A stretch of DNA of 64,000 nt from Progne subis subis (Eukaryota; Chordata; Aves; Passeriformes; Hirundinidae), in NCBI GenBank assembly GCA_022316685.1, contig JAKJHU010000159.1, positions 248,001 through 312,000 of the forward strand, given 5' to 3'. The notes beneath the pieces were generated by a model. That model was not told where the DNA came from. It did not search any database and was given only the letters and a program-made list of their open reading frames with translations. The position numbers were made by a program, and so were the translations under genes. Of the stretch, positions 1 through 10,702 are shown one piece after another (the first letter of the stretch is position 1; the number at the start of each line of letters is the position of its first letter).

Positions 1-236
1 CCAGTGCTACCCTGGCATTCTGAACTGGTGATGAAACAAAACCAGTTTAGGTGTAGGGCACATGAGGAAAAGACAGTCAACCTACAGAGGGTCAAAGAGA
101 TTATTTCTCACAAAATCATCCTCAGAAATGAGAAGTAATGAGCTGAGACATCTTCAACAGCTTTTCAGAATGCAAAGCATTGGGCAGCTGGTCAGGTGGA
201 GAAAAAGAAAAAAACCCAACCAACACTCTTTCTTCC

Positions 237-271
<35 letters not shown>

Positions 272-816
272 TAATTTTATTTTTAGCCAGAAGATGTGTT
301 TAGTCCAGGGTGAAAAAATCTGTCATGTTGGAGAGATTCTCCCTACCACAGCAGCACTCTGAAAAGGACAGCTACTCCAAATGGGTCACTTCTGCCATCA
401 GCCACGGGGTGAGCACAGCGGTGGCCGATTAACAGCGTGGGGTAAAAGCCATGTAGGGCAAGGATGAGGTGAAACCTCACTCTGAAACGAAGATGTGGGA
501 GAAATGAGGTGGGTTAGGTTGTAATTTTCCAGGAGCCTGCAGCCACAGCTGCAGCAACGAGCCCTCGAGTTCACAGCTCTGGGCTGTTTCTGTTCTGGGC
601 GTATCGATGCCTTAAGATGGTCCAGGATTAGGCTCACGGTTGAGTTCAGTCAGATTGTGAGGGTGGCAGGTGTTAGGATAGAAAAGTGTCAGCTGAACTG
701 AGAGTGTTCAGAGAGAAGGATGTCCCTGCAGAAGCCACTGCATTGGGGTTCATTTAGCCATGCCATGATAGCTGAAGGAGGAATATCCACACCCACTAGT
801 TTTAGGTTTTCACCTA
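1..816. other. Unique sequence, no gene recognised
   Basis: No repeat family or coding exon is recognised. The stretch holds a 27-base T run at 240-266 followed by T/A-rich sequence to about 285. Open frames are all under 95 codons, with no splice-site context or recognisable motif. Confidence 0.6.
240..266. repeat. Poly(T) tract, 27 bases
   Basis: An uninterrupted T run is followed by TTTTAATTTTA-type sequence. It could be the poly(A) end of an old minus-strand retroposed copy, but nothing recognisable lies next to it. Confidence 0.9.
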
Positions 817-981
817 TATCACAGAACCGTAGAACAGTTTGGGTTTGAAGGGATTGTCTTATTCCAATCCTTGCACTAGACCAGGTGGCTCCAAGCCCTG
901 TCCAGCCTGGGTTTGAACTCTCCTGGGGATGGAGCATCCACAAATTCTCTGGGGAACCCATTTCAGTTTCTCACCACCCTC
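817..981 (-). mobile_element. CR1 LINE 3' fragment, antisense
   Basis: Reading rightward, the sequence starts with the reverse-complemented CR1 tail (ATCACAGAACCGTAGAACAG, then a GGTTTGAAGGGATTG equivalent). It continues through the blocks matching CTCCAAGCCCTGTCCAGCCTGG and GGGGATGGAGCATCCAC to TCTCACCACCCTC. It is 5'-truncated, as is usual for CR1. Several positions depart from the family pattern, so this is an old copy. Confidence 0.85.
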
Positions 982-2625
982 TATTGATCTGCATCAACAG
1001 ATTTTCACAGTCTCCTTGTAAACCTGACAAATTATAGGTGGGATTCCTCTTACCTGTCTTCAGGTGTCTATGTCTACACAGGATTTCTGGCTTCCTGTAA
1101 TAGTGGGTGTCAAATCACCAGAATCAATAGAGGTAATGTCATGGGTCCGCTCATGCTCAGACTGCGTCCTAAGTTTTGTCAGACAAATCATGCCCTGAAC
1201 TTGTCTCAGTGATGAGAATTTGGGGTGACTTGTTCAGATGGAGACATCTGTGTTGAAAGTATCCATCCAGGTCAGATAGATTTCACCTGCAGGGGAGTGT
1301 TTGGAGATTTCTGGCTTGGATGAACTTTATTGGAGCTCACTCCAATGACTCAAAAGAAGATCTTGTGTGATCAGTTGGCTTCCTGTTTTGGCCACAGAAC
1401 TGTCATGCAGACATCAGTCAAAAATCAGAGCTCACCCTCTGACATCTGGTCTTGCACAGGTCACCAAAAATCAGTAATGATTTTACTGGGAAAAAATATC
1501 ACGGATCTCTCCTTGCAAATGGAAATGACTGTTCTACCTAAATTGTGAGGCATCTGCCACAGCACCTTAAAAGTTTCCAGACTCACAAATCTGAAAGGGA
1601 AGAGTTTTCCTTCTGAAATTAAGCTTTTTCTTTTTTCCTTAACAAGACACGCAATTTATTCCAGTATGACCCAACTACTCACCACACAAATGAGTAAGAG
1701 AGGAGTAAATAATAATCATTCAAATGCAACTCTTATGTACATCAGTAAAAGAAAACCACAGAAGAGATCCAACAGAAAACTAAACTCTGAAATTTGAAAT
1801 CACATATGAATCTTGAGGTATCCTGGGACTAGATCTACATGGTTGGAGAGGATGATTTCAACTTGCAGTCTTTATTTAGAGGAACTGAGCACTGATGTCC
1901 AGCCAGCGAGATGTGGATTCATGTTTATGAGCCGCCTGGCAAATACTTACGCACCTCCCACAAAAGCCCTCTAATTAAATGTTAATTAAATGCAACACAT
2001 TAGGCTTAGCAGACTCTCTGCTGCTGAGTTATATACATACACTGCAGACTCTCTAATGAAATACTTGACTTTGATTTACGAACATGAATGCAGCTAGAAC
2101 TGGGGCTCGCACTGGTATCTAATTTTACACAAAACAAAGGAGGCTGCCTTGCCTCTGCATAATGGTTCCAGCTTTTTAATGAGTACTTCCAGCCATGATG
2201 TAATTACACAGTAACTTACAGGCAGGGAAGTGACACAAGCAGAGAAATGCCTTGCATGGAGGGGACCTCCTCTCCTGGCAGTGGGAAAGGATTTTGCCGG
2301 GTCTCCAGCAGCAAAAGCCCTTCAGCCACCGCAGTGATCTCATTCCAGTCCTCATTGCTCTCACTGCCATCACAAAGCCTTACTTGATCTGAAGGGATGG
2401 AAACAGCAGGTGAGGCTCAGATTGTGTCATGCCTGTTACAGCCAAGATGATGAAGAGCCATGGGTGAAAATCATCAAGAGAAAATTAGAGGTGTCACTTC
2501 AGGAGTGAACTCTTTTATGCAGATGGCTCCTGATAGAGCTTCTTCTCAACGCTGTATTCACTTGTTTCACATATAAAACAATCAACACATCATTAGCCTT
2601 TATTCAGCTTCAGAGTAAGAAAATA
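982..2625. other. Unique sequence, no gene recognised
   Basis: No repeat or exon is recognised. At about 1960-2100 there is a TAATTAAATG-rich block with two closely spaced AATTAAATG copies and two related AGACTCTCT motifs. It has the look of an AT-rich regulatory or conserved non-coding block, but nothing in one sequence can establish that. Confidence 0.5.
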
Positions 2626-2752
2626 CCACAGAATCATGGAACATTCTGAGGTGGAAGGGACCCACAAGAGTCCAACTCTTAAGTGAATGGCCTGTGTGGG
2701 GGTCAAACCTACAACCTTGGCATTATCAGCACCTTGCTCTAACCAACCTAAT
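2626..2752 (-). mobile_element. tRNA-Ile-derived SINE with CR1 tail (TguSINE1-like)
   Basis: The right half (2691-2750) is the reverse complement of an isoleucine tRNA body. It shows the B-box region (GGGGGTCAAACCTACAACC), the anticodon-arm block (TTGGCATTATCAGCACC, equivalent to the IAT/AAT arm) and the A-box/D-arm block (GCTCTAACCAACC). The left half (2626-2690) is a reverse-complemented CR1-type tail, ACAGAATCATGGAACATTCT then GTGGAAGGGACCCAC. The head-tail structure therefore reads 5'-tRNA-Ile to CR1 tail-3' on the minus strand, which matches my recollection of the songbird SINE TguSINE1. Substitutions in both promoter boxes and the missing far 5' acceptor part mean it is not a functional tRNA gene. 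Confidence 0.8.
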
Positions 2753-3640
2753 TCTGACCTGAATATGGAGTTATTTCAAGTTTTTCCTCCTTTTTATTTT
2801 TATTTTCCATCTGACCCCCTAAATTTCCAATGCAGACACTGACTGGCAGATTTAGAAACAAATTCTTGAGTACTTCTTATTCCCAGCAAGCAAGGTGCAG
2901 CCTGGCACATGGGATGACTGGAACTCTCTAGGATTTATAATATTGCTCATTTTCTCCTGGGCTTCTTGGTAGAATTCTCCTTTACTGTCCAGAAAAGGAG
3001 GCATGTCCTGTCATGCCATGTATTACAACTCCTCAGTGAGAGTCAGAACCTAGAACAGGATATGAATCCGTGTGGCATCCGCAACATGCATTGGTAGAGG
3101 AACAATGTTTTTATAGTTTCCACAAAACTCTAAGACTACTGGAAAGTATCCACCAGCCAGGGAAACTCACAGTAATCCTTCCCAAGGACTCCTCCTGGTT
3201 CTTGAGCAATGACCCATCCGGCAAAAAAAATGCAGATCAAATTGCCCCATGAATTTCTGAGGTTTTTTAATGATCTCAGGCAGAGTTTGTGGTGCTGCAC
3301 TGATGTCAGTAGCTGGGTTGGGACTTTTAATATTGGCTGAGATATCTCCTACCTACAGTGTGACTGAGTTCTTTTTAAACCCTTATCTACTTCTCCTTAA
3401 AAATGTGTAGATTATGTCTCAATGTGAAGAAAAGTATTGCTCTCCAAGCAAACCCAGCAATACAGAAAGAGAAACCTGAAAATAAAAACCCTTGCTGAAG
3501 TGGCAGGAGGCTGAAGTCACTCGTGTTCTGTAGTACTTTGAGATTCCCAGACTGGAAGACACGGCTAAAAAGCACATTACTGTCTCAGGGACAAGAAAAG
3601 GAGAGATCAGATGAAATAATGATAAGAAAAGGCAAAATAA
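2753..3640. other. Unique sequence, no gene recognised
   Basis: No repeat, RNA gene or exon is recognised. Base composition is ordinary and AT-leaning, and open frames are all short. Confidence 0.5.
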
Positions 3641-3739
3641 ATGAGTTACTCGCCTCCCTGAGGGCAGGCTGTGCCGGTTTTATGAATGTGAGAACCTATT
3701 CTTGGCCTTATACAGGCATCTGTGAAAAATGTGCCACTG

Positions 3740-4035
3740 TTGCATCCCCCTGCGCGCACCCTGTCAGAAGGAGCGAGCGCGGCAGAGTTCGCACACCTGA
3801 CACATCCCGCAGGAAGGCGCCGGGGACTGACCACATCTTTCTGGAGGGCTCCGCCTGCACCACAGCTGACTGAAGGACCAGCAAGGTCAGAGCCTACCTT
3901 GGATGTAGTCCTAGAAAACCATCCAGGCGCGCTAAATAAAGCAGAAGCCAGCAGGCATCTGGGGAGAAGTGATCTTAATGCGTTCGGATCAGAGATGTCG
4001 CCGGCAGAAGGCTCAAGCAGCAAAGCTCGGGGCAT
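3740..4035. promoter_or_regulatory. CpG-rich patch of unknown nature
   Basis: By hand count there are 17 CpG dinucleotides between 3752 and 4029, far more than in the surrounding sequence, where most 300-base stretches have only a few. The dense runs are GCGCGC at 3753, GCGAGCGCGG at 3772 and GCGCCGG at 3817. The minus strand carries a 132-codon open frame (3646-4044). Just to its right on that strand is a pyrimidine-rich tract ending CACAG then GTAAGG (4080-4071), which resembles either a splice acceptor or a donor. It could be a small CpG island or first exon, part of an unrecognised LTR, or a young GC-rich insert. I do not recognise the encoded sequence. Confidence 0.4.
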
Positions 4036-4080
4036 AAAGACCATGGGAAGATTTACCTTAAACAGAGGTCCTTACCTGTG

Positions 4081-4909
4081 AGGAAATAAAAAACAGATGC
4101 TGGGAACACCTCATTATTCCATATTGCTAAGTGGGACCTTTCCTTTAGAAGTCCCAGACGCAATGACAGAAGAGGCCGTTGTAGGAAGAAGCCAGAGAAA
4201 ATGGACATTCAGGCATTTTTCTTGTTAGCACAGAGCTGCAGAAGATCAGAACACTCCTTATCCATGGAGAAAAAAATATTTTAAGGTATCAGAAAACCTA
4301 CTGTAGACATCTCCTCCAGGATGAGAAGGTTCACACCAAGCAGTGCCTCTACTCTGAGTTCAGAGTGCAGAGAAATGTTACCCCGCAGTCCCTATAAATA
4401 ACTTACTTTCTATTTGGCAAGACCAGGGGGGAATTTTAAGGACTTGAATTCTTCAAAGGACACCGTACGTTGCTTTTGGCTCCAAAAGAAATACAGAATG
4501 TAATTTTTGGGGCTCAAAAGACACCTTAATTAGCTATCATGCATAACTTAACATACCATTGAACTCAACTGATGAGCTACAAAGACCAAATTATGCTGCT
4601 GTTAACAAATTGTGTTGTTTATTGAGGAAACTGAGTTCTTGTGTCTGCCTTTGTGGGCTAAACTACTCCTCAGCTACAGGAGCTGAAAACATTGAATGAA
4701 GTTGACATAGTTCCCATCTAAAACCTAAAAATACTGAAGCTCTGCCTGTTTCAAAATATTCCTTAATTTTTGAGATTTATGGCCTGAATATTCAGAAATA
4801 CCATAAAGTTAAGGTACCCTTATTTTTCCCCTAAAAATCATTAGTTCTTTCCTTCTCTACATGGAACAACTTGTAATTTTTTGAAAAACATAAAATATCA
4901 CTGGATCTC
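4081..4909. other. Unique AT-rich sequence, no gene recognised
   Basis: No repeat or exon is recognised up to the LTR that starts at 4910. Confidence 0.5.
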
Positions 4910-5460
4910 TGTCCTGGTTTCTGCCACGGTAAGGTTGATTTCTTCTCAGTAGCTGTTCCAATGTTGTGTTTTGGACCTGGAATGAGAACGGTGTTGATAA
5001 CACACAGATGGGGATTTTATTTTTGCTAAGTTGTGTTCAAAAAGTCAAGGACTTTTTCCTTGTTTCGTGCTATGTCAGAGGAGGTTTGCAAAAAGGAACT
5101 GGGAAAGAGCATAGCTGGGACAGGTGACCCAAAGTGGCCAAAGGGGTTTTCCACACCACAGAACATCCTGTCCAGTAGATAAACTGGGAGGAGTTACTGG
5201 GAATGGGCTGATCTTGGTTTGGGAAGGGGGGTCTGGCACTGGTCAGTGGGTATGGAGCAATTCTATCGTGCACCACTTGTGTTTCCCTTTTTATTATAAT
5301 TTATCTTTATGACTGCATTCTACTTTCTTTTTAGTTATTAAACTGTTCTTAACATACAAGCTTTACGTTGATTCTTCCCCCCATTCCACGAGGGTGAGGT
5401 GGAGAAAGGGGAGGCTGAGCGAGTGGCTGCCTAATTTCCAGCTTGGCTTAAAGCATGACA
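4910..5460 (+). mobile_element. Solo LTR, avian ERVL-like
   Basis: A 551-bp element runs from TGTCCTGGTTTCTGCC to GGCTTAAAGCATGACA, with canonical TG…CA ends. Blocks typical of the avian ERVL-type LTR are visible in order: GTTGATAACACACAGATG, AAGTCAAGGACTTTTTCC, GGCCAAAGGGGTTTTCCA, GATAAACTGGGAGGAGTTA (TATA-like, about 5177), GGGCTGATCTTGGTTTGGGA, GCAATTCTATCGTGCACCACTTG, and an ATTAAA poly(A) signal at 5337-5342. The flanks ATCTC (4905-4909) and ATCAC (5461-5465) differ at one base and may be a decayed 5-bp target-site duplication, the length expected for ERVL. No internal viral genes lie beside it, so it is a recombined solo LTR. Confidence 0.85.
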
Positions 5461-5957
5461 ATCACAAAATTGTTAAAAGATGCATAGACCTTATGGCAGA
5501 TTTTCCTTAAAAGATTTCAAGAGAGCAAAACAGTGAGTGGGTTTTAAAACTGGCTGGTTCTCCTACTGATCTACTTCTAGGGTGGAAAGAACTGAGAGAA
5601 ACAATTAAGGGTGATAAAATCTAAGTTGATTCTGACAAAACCCAATTGTTAAACACCACAATGAAAGTAAATGCTGCTTATCTGTCTGTTGAGGGGGACA
5701 ATGAGAAGTTGAGCAGAAAATTATAAAACATGTAAGAAAATGGACAAGTGAGTTTTCCACTATGAATGAAGTATGTAAACAGATCAATGGCCACCAGGAC
5801 TTCAGGTTGGCCACCATGACACCAATTTTTCAGCAGCAACAAGGACTCAAACACAAAGCTGATGCATGTTGGGTTAGGCTGCCAGTGGCATGAGAGAACA
5901 AGGCAATGCTCTACCTGTAGAGCCTCATGGTCTGTGATCCACAGGGAAGAGTTTTGT
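5461..5957. other. Unique sequence, no gene recognised
   Basis: Nothing recognisable lies between the LTR and the short CR1 tail. Confidence 0.5.
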
Positions 5958-6021
5958 TTCCAAGGGGTTGGAAGCAGATGATCTTTAAGGTCCCTTCCAA
6001 TGCAAAACATTTTATGATTCC
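5958..6021 (+). mobile_element. CR1 LINE 3' tail, short
   Basis: Only the last 60 or so bases of CR1 remain: GGGGTTGGAAGCAGATGATC, TTTAAGGTCCCTTCCAATGC and CATTTTATGATTCC. This is the terminal tail in sense orientation. Its 5' boundary is vague because the upstream sequence (5890-5957) no longer matches. Confidence 0.75.
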
Positions 6022-8580
6022 TCTCCCCAAAGAAAAAAGTGGATTTCATAAATGAGCAAGCTCAAAACATTGTATGAAGAGAAAGTCACTGGTTTCATGG
6101 ATGTGGGAAATATTAAAACCTGGTTTCTCGCAAAATTGCGTCTCACACTGTCTGTGAAGGATTATGCTAAAGTTGTAGTTTGAGTTCAACCCTATTGGAT
6201 GTCAGACAGAAACAGATTTTCTTAATGCCCAGCAGAAGGGAGCAGGAGAGAAATCACACTTTGGTGTCCACAGTAGTCAGGACCATTATCCCAGAGGAAC
6301 CAGTAATTCTTCCTCTCTTTACCCAGGAATCCAGCCATTTTCATCCAAGATTGTGAGAATTTAATACTTTCCTTCTGTCAGATTTCACTTATATTGGCCA
6401 CCAGACCCAAAAGTCAAGAGAAAGGAACAACTGACAGGCTTAAGTGTGCAGCATCAGCTGACTGAGTCCAGAACTCACCAGTGGTGAGTTACAAGACCCA
6501 GACCTGCAGAGGTTGCCAGGCCAAGGAAGATGCACTGAGACAGAACTCGTATTAGGTAAAAGAAAAAATAAATCAGAAATATGTGTGAAAGTAGTCTGAA
6601 GTGCAGGGGGAGAACGGAAAAAGAGATAAGTTTGAAGAAGACACACAACTGGGAGGAATGGCTGCTACATCATGGGGATTTTTTGTGGGTGTTGAAATTG
6701 CCTTCCCCATTTTAAGGGAGTAACCATTGGTCTTCTCTAACAATAACACACTGAATATTTCATGTTGTCCACAAACAATTATGCCCAGAACTGGGATCGC
6801 TTTAATAGCAGAGGTGTCAGCTGCCTGCAGACAACCTGTGATTAGGCTTGGCTCCGTCACACCTACCTAGGAAATGGGCACCCACTAAACCTACTGGTCT
6901 TGGCTCCTCCCTCACTCAACAGAACAAGATCAGCACCTAGAGAGGTGACTCATCTTCCTTTCTCCCCACAGCTGATCCCCCTCCCAGATTATGGTGGGAT
7001 GAATCACCCTGTGGAGGTATCACTCAAGCCCTAATAGATATTGAGGAAAACTGATAAATTGACCTAAAAAATGGTACAATTCTTAGCTGGCTTAAAGTAT
7101 AAATCCAGCCTAGAGCATGATTTGGTCACTGCTGTGGCTTCTTTCCCTCCAGGGCATGAGTTTTCTGGGTTATGAGTTGGGGATTTCTCCATCACAGCAG
7201 TATTCCAGGTGGCTGGAGCACCCTCCAATCCAAACAGAGCCCCATCCCTGCAGGAACAGCACAACTTTATCCAACTCTAGCTCAAAGCTCTCTGTCACGA
7301 ATGATCAAATCGCTAGATATTGACAGGAAATCATTCAGAGCTGCCAGAAAGAAAAAGCCATCAACATTTTCCCTGTGAAACCCAGTGCTTGTTTTTTTCC
7401 AGTGGTTGCTGGTGTGTGTTCTGCGGGTATCAAATTTTGGGGAATGAGGGAAGACACAGATGACTTCGAAGACTCATCTTCACCACAACTGGCTTATACT
7501 CTGCATGAATAAATTCCATTCAAATGACCTTGAGGAAAATATTAATAGTATGATAATGGGTCATTTGCATACTCTGCTGAATATGTTGTCAATTCAAACA
7601 GAAGAGTTTGTCCAGAGCTCTTTCTCAGCAAACAGAGAAACAGAAAAAGTCACTCTGAAAATAACTCCTACATCAAAACCCCCGTCTGATATCTGAAAAC
7701 ATTGGTGACAAGTTTGAGTTTTTGGTAAATTTTTTTGAATTACAGATTACAGCAAGAGGCAATGGGATTTGGGCATTTTAAAAATATTCCACACTGTTCA
7801 GGGCTTGATTTCACTCTATTTTCACTTTTCCTCTCTTGATGATTTCTTGTATGCTGCAGCATTCCTTAAATATCAGGAAAAAAAATTACCTGACTGTAAG
7901 ACATGACACATTAATTTCAGTTGTGCTTTCCTTAAAATCCACTTAAATTTTAACTTAATTTTATCATCAATGAGTTATACATAAAGAACAAAACACAAAA
8001 GCAGCCTTGCCCACACAACTTTAGGTATTTTAACTGTGCTGTACCTCTCCCTGAAATAGAGCTCTGATAATTTCTTCCAGATGATTTACAAACTTGAAAA
8101 TTTCATCTCAAGTTGAAAAAATATCCACACTTTGGACTTATCATTTTCATCTCCCTTCGTGGCGTAACTTTCCCTGTGGAGATCACATTTATTATGGGCA
8201 TGGAAGGGACAGTCTCAAACATGAAATATGTGCTTTGTGTGCTAAAAGGGCTCATTTCTCAAAGCTGAGAAAAATTTTGAGAGAAATTGACATAAGTGTA
8301 GACAGGAAATTGTGAATGAAAACTGAGAGTCTTTTAGGAATAATTTATTAGATGGCCCAAAGCCAAGCATCTGCAATCAAGACAGGATAACTTTGACTAA
8401 AAAGCCATTAGAATTTCCTGATAAAGTGAAAGCCTCAAGTGGAAGTATCTATATATAAGCCTGTTATCTTTGTGTCTGTGGGCATTTATTATGGGCATTT
8501 TCTTCTTTACTTCTTCTGCATATACTGGACTTCTGTTTCATGCAGATGAAAAAAAAAAAAAATTATGTATTTTTTCATGA
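6022..8580. other. Unique sequence, no gene recognised
   Basis: About 2.5 kb without a recognisable repeat family. A 14-base A run is at 8549-8562. Open frames are below 100 codons and lack convincing coding character. Confidence 0.5.
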
Positions 8581-8853
8581 AATCAGAGAATGGTTTGGGT
8601 TGGAAAAAGACCTCTAAGATTATTGAGTCCAATTGTTAACCTTACACTGTCAACTTCACCACTAAACTGTGTCCCGAAGTGCCACATCCACATGTTTTTT
8701 GAACGCTTCCAGAGATGATGATTCCACCATTTACCTGGGCAGCCTGTTCCTATGCTTGACCCCTCTTCTGGTAAAGAAATTTTTCCAAATATCCAACCTG
8801 AACCTCCCTTGGTGAAACTTGAGGCCATTTCCTCTTGTCCTATCACTTCTTAC
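8581..8853 (-). mobile_element. CR1-X-type LINE 3' fragment, antisense
   Basis: It begins with the reverse-complemented tail (AATCAGAGAATGGTTTGGGT) and keeps the blocks CACTAAACTGTGTCCC, AAGTGCCACATCCACATG, GGGCAGCCTGTTCC, AAGAAATTTTTCCAAATATC and TTGAGGCCATTTCCTCTTG. The 'chances for the small change' variant with CTAAACC/TGTGTCCC is the CR1-X-like form also seen at 48114 and 57878. The antisense strand still reads ORF2 C-terminal residues such as [10 protein letters not shown]. The element stops inside a perfect inverted repeat (8828-8874). Confidence 0.88.
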
Positions 8854-8874
8854 AAGTGATAGGACAAGAGGAAA
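8828..8874. repeat. Perfect 21-bp inverted repeat inside CR1
   Basis: Arm 8828-8848 and arm 8854-8874 are exact reverse complements, separated by the five bases CTTAC. Both arms are the same CR1 segment (TCCTCTTGTCCTATCACTT). The left arm is in the antisense frame of the CR1 to its left, and the right arm is a short sense-strand copy of it. The sequence then jumps to a different part of CR1 in antisense orientation. Confidence 0.95.
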
Positions 8875-9101
8875 TTTGCTCAAAGCCTCAGCAAACCTGG
8901 CTCTGAACCCTTCCCATGATGGAGCATCCATCACTGGACCGGGCTGCTTCTCTGGGCAGCCCAGTCCAGTGTCTCACCATATTGCATTGTCCAAATTTTC
9001 ATACGCCAGAATCTCCACAGGGCTGCCCTCAATCCATTCATCCCTCAGCTTTTATCGATAATCAGAATGGCTCTAACACAGGTGCAGCCCCTTGCACTTG
9101 A
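8875..9101 (-). mobile_element. CR1 LINE fragment, antisense, second copy
   Basis: The segment TCTGAACCCTTCCCATGATG, GAGCATCCATCACTGG, TCTCTGGGCAGCCCAGTCC and GTGTCTCACC restarts at a CR1 position already passed in the element to its left, so this is a separate insertion or a rearranged piece. Farther right, CTCCACAGGGCTGCCCTCAA, TCCATTCATCCCTCAG and GTGCAGCCCCTTGCACTTG match a more upstream CR1 region. Confidence 0.75.
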
Positions 9102-9138
9102 TTTTTTTTTTTTTTTTTCCTTTTTTTCTTTTTTTTTC
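9102..9138. repeat. T-rich tract
   Basis: Seventeen Ts, then CC, then T runs interrupted by single Cs. It lies at the right edge of the antisense CR1. Confidence 0.9.
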
Positions 9139-9315
9139 CATTATTTACTTAACTTGGCATTTCATAGAAATCCCAGATGGGAGGGCAAACAGAAAAGGAC
9201 AACATTTTAAGAAAGAATATGTAAGGTGAGAAAATCTCAAATTGTCAGGAAATTGAGGTAAGAATGAAGCCAAGAATGTGAAAGGCCAAAAATTTATAAC
9301 TGTGTACAAGTAATA

Positions 9316-9623
9316 CCATTATGGAATAACCTGAGCTGGAAGTGACTCATGAGAATCATCAAAGTCCAACTCCTGGCCCTGCACAAGACACTCCCAACAA
9401 CCCCACCATGACAGCATATTATCCAAACACTTCTGTCAGGTTTGGAGCTGTGACCACTTCCCTGGAGAGCCTGTTCCAGTGCCTGACCACCCTTTCGGTC
9501 CAAAACTTTTTCCTGATATCCAACCTAAACTTCCCCTGACATAACTTCAGGCCATACCCTTGAGTCCTATCACTGTCACCAGAGATGAGATCAGTGTCTC
9601 CCCTCATGGGGATGCTGAAGATC
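9316..9623 (-). mobile_element. CR1 LINE, antisense, part left of inserted LTR
   Basis: The reverse-complemented tail variant (GGAATAACCTGAGCTGGAAG, then TCCAACTCCTGGCCCTGCAC) leads into CCTGTTCCAGTGCCTGACC, ACTTTTTCCTGATATCCAAC and GTCCTATCACTGTCACCAGA. The minus strand still reads [15 protein letters not shown] and [15 protein letters not shown], the C-terminal end of CR1 ORF2. The element breaks at 9623 where an LTR begins, and resumes after it. Confidence 0.85.
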
Positions 9624-10702
9624 TGTCTTAGGTTGCAATGTAAGATATAACCAAAAGTATGTATTCTGTTACCAGCTGTTAAAACCAGGTGTGGCAGTGT
9701 TCTTTATCTCTTCCATGACCCATCCTCTCTCTGGGGGATATCTGCTGTTAATGGGCCATCAAGGCTCACGGCCTGGCTGATACAATTACATCATCCCACT
9801 GGGAGATGCTCCACACAGTGGGAGGAGCCAAGCATTCCTACCTGGATAAAGTCAGAGATTCAGAACACCAGGACAGCCTGTTTCCAATGGATTCACAGAG
9901 GAAAACTGGCCATATCTCACCACCACTGGACCTTCAGAGTGAAGATAACACCCTTCTACATGGTCATTGCTTCAACAGAACCATATCTGTCACTCCAGGA
10001 GTGTTACAGTGTGTTAATTTGGTTTATATTGTGTTTCATTTTTATATTGGATTTGTAATGTTTCCCCTGTTCCCCTTGGAACCAGTATCACCTGGTTCGT
10101 CCCTGCTTGGCTGTGCCCATCTCCCACACTGGAATGCAACCCAACTCTGTTCCACACCCACATTGTCCCTGATTGGGCAGTGGCTTGTCCCTGCCTCTGG
10201 GCCTGTACCCCCTGGGAAAAAGCCCCGGGATGGCTGAGGGCTCAGTCTCTTTGGCATCAGAACAGGGATGGGGAAGGAGCTAAAGAGCTCTGGACCAAAT
10301 AAAGCTATAATTCCCACCCCCCCACCCCCGCCCCCGGACAAAGAGCAGGCTCTTGCCTTTTGCCATTGACAGTTGTCTGGGTCTCTCTAAAGAACCCCCA
10401 AACAGGAGGATTTGATTGGATTGCTACCAACACCCTGACCAACAAGGTGTCAGGTTGCATTCTGACTCTGTCAGTGTTTCTTTTTTTTTTTTTTTTTTTT
10501 TTTTGGCTTTTTTATTATTATTGTTACTGCATTTTTATTTGAGTATTCCTAGTAAAAAACTGTTTTTCCTATTCTAAAATCCTTGCCTGAGTGCCCATTA
10601 ATTTCAAAATTATAATAATTTGGAGGGAGGGGGTTTACATTTTCCATTTCAAGGGAGGCTTCTGCCTTCCTTAGGAGACACCTGTCTTTCCAAACCAAGA
10701 CA
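9624..10702 (+). mobile_element. Solo LTR inserted in a CR1 and split by a second LTR
   Basis: The ends are TGTCTTAGGTTGCAATG and TTTCCAAACCAAGACA. The same family occurs inverted at 49113-49795, where it lacks the inner insert. Over the first hundred bases I see about five substitutions and one indel between the copies. Shared blocks are AAGATATAACCAAAAGTATG, GATATCTGCTGTTAATGG, ATTACATCATCCCACTGGG, AGCCAAGCATTCCTACCTGG, GCTACCAACACCCTGACC and a T-rich tract near the end. Subtracting the nested LTR and its 4-bp duplication leaves about 672 bp, close to the 683 bp of the other copy. The retroviral class is not settled, and no clear target-site duplication is visible. Confidence 0.88.
10002..10404 (+). 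mobile_element. Nested solo LTR (403 bp), class I-like
   Basis: It starts TGTTACAGTGTGTTAATTTG and ends AAGAACCCCCAAACA. It is flanked on both sides by GGAG (9998-10001 and 10405-10408). The related LTR at 49 kb carries the uninterrupted site (CCAGGAGG), which proves this block is an insertion. A 4-bp duplication fits class I (ERV1/gamma-like) integration. An AATAAA signal lies at 10298-10303, followed by a C-rich run at about 10315-10335. No viral coding sequence is present. Confidence 0.85.

Noticed and set aside
2691..2750. Functional tRNA-Ile gene
   Set aside because: The acceptor-stem 5' part is missing, both promoter boxes have substitutions, and it is fused to a CR1 tail.
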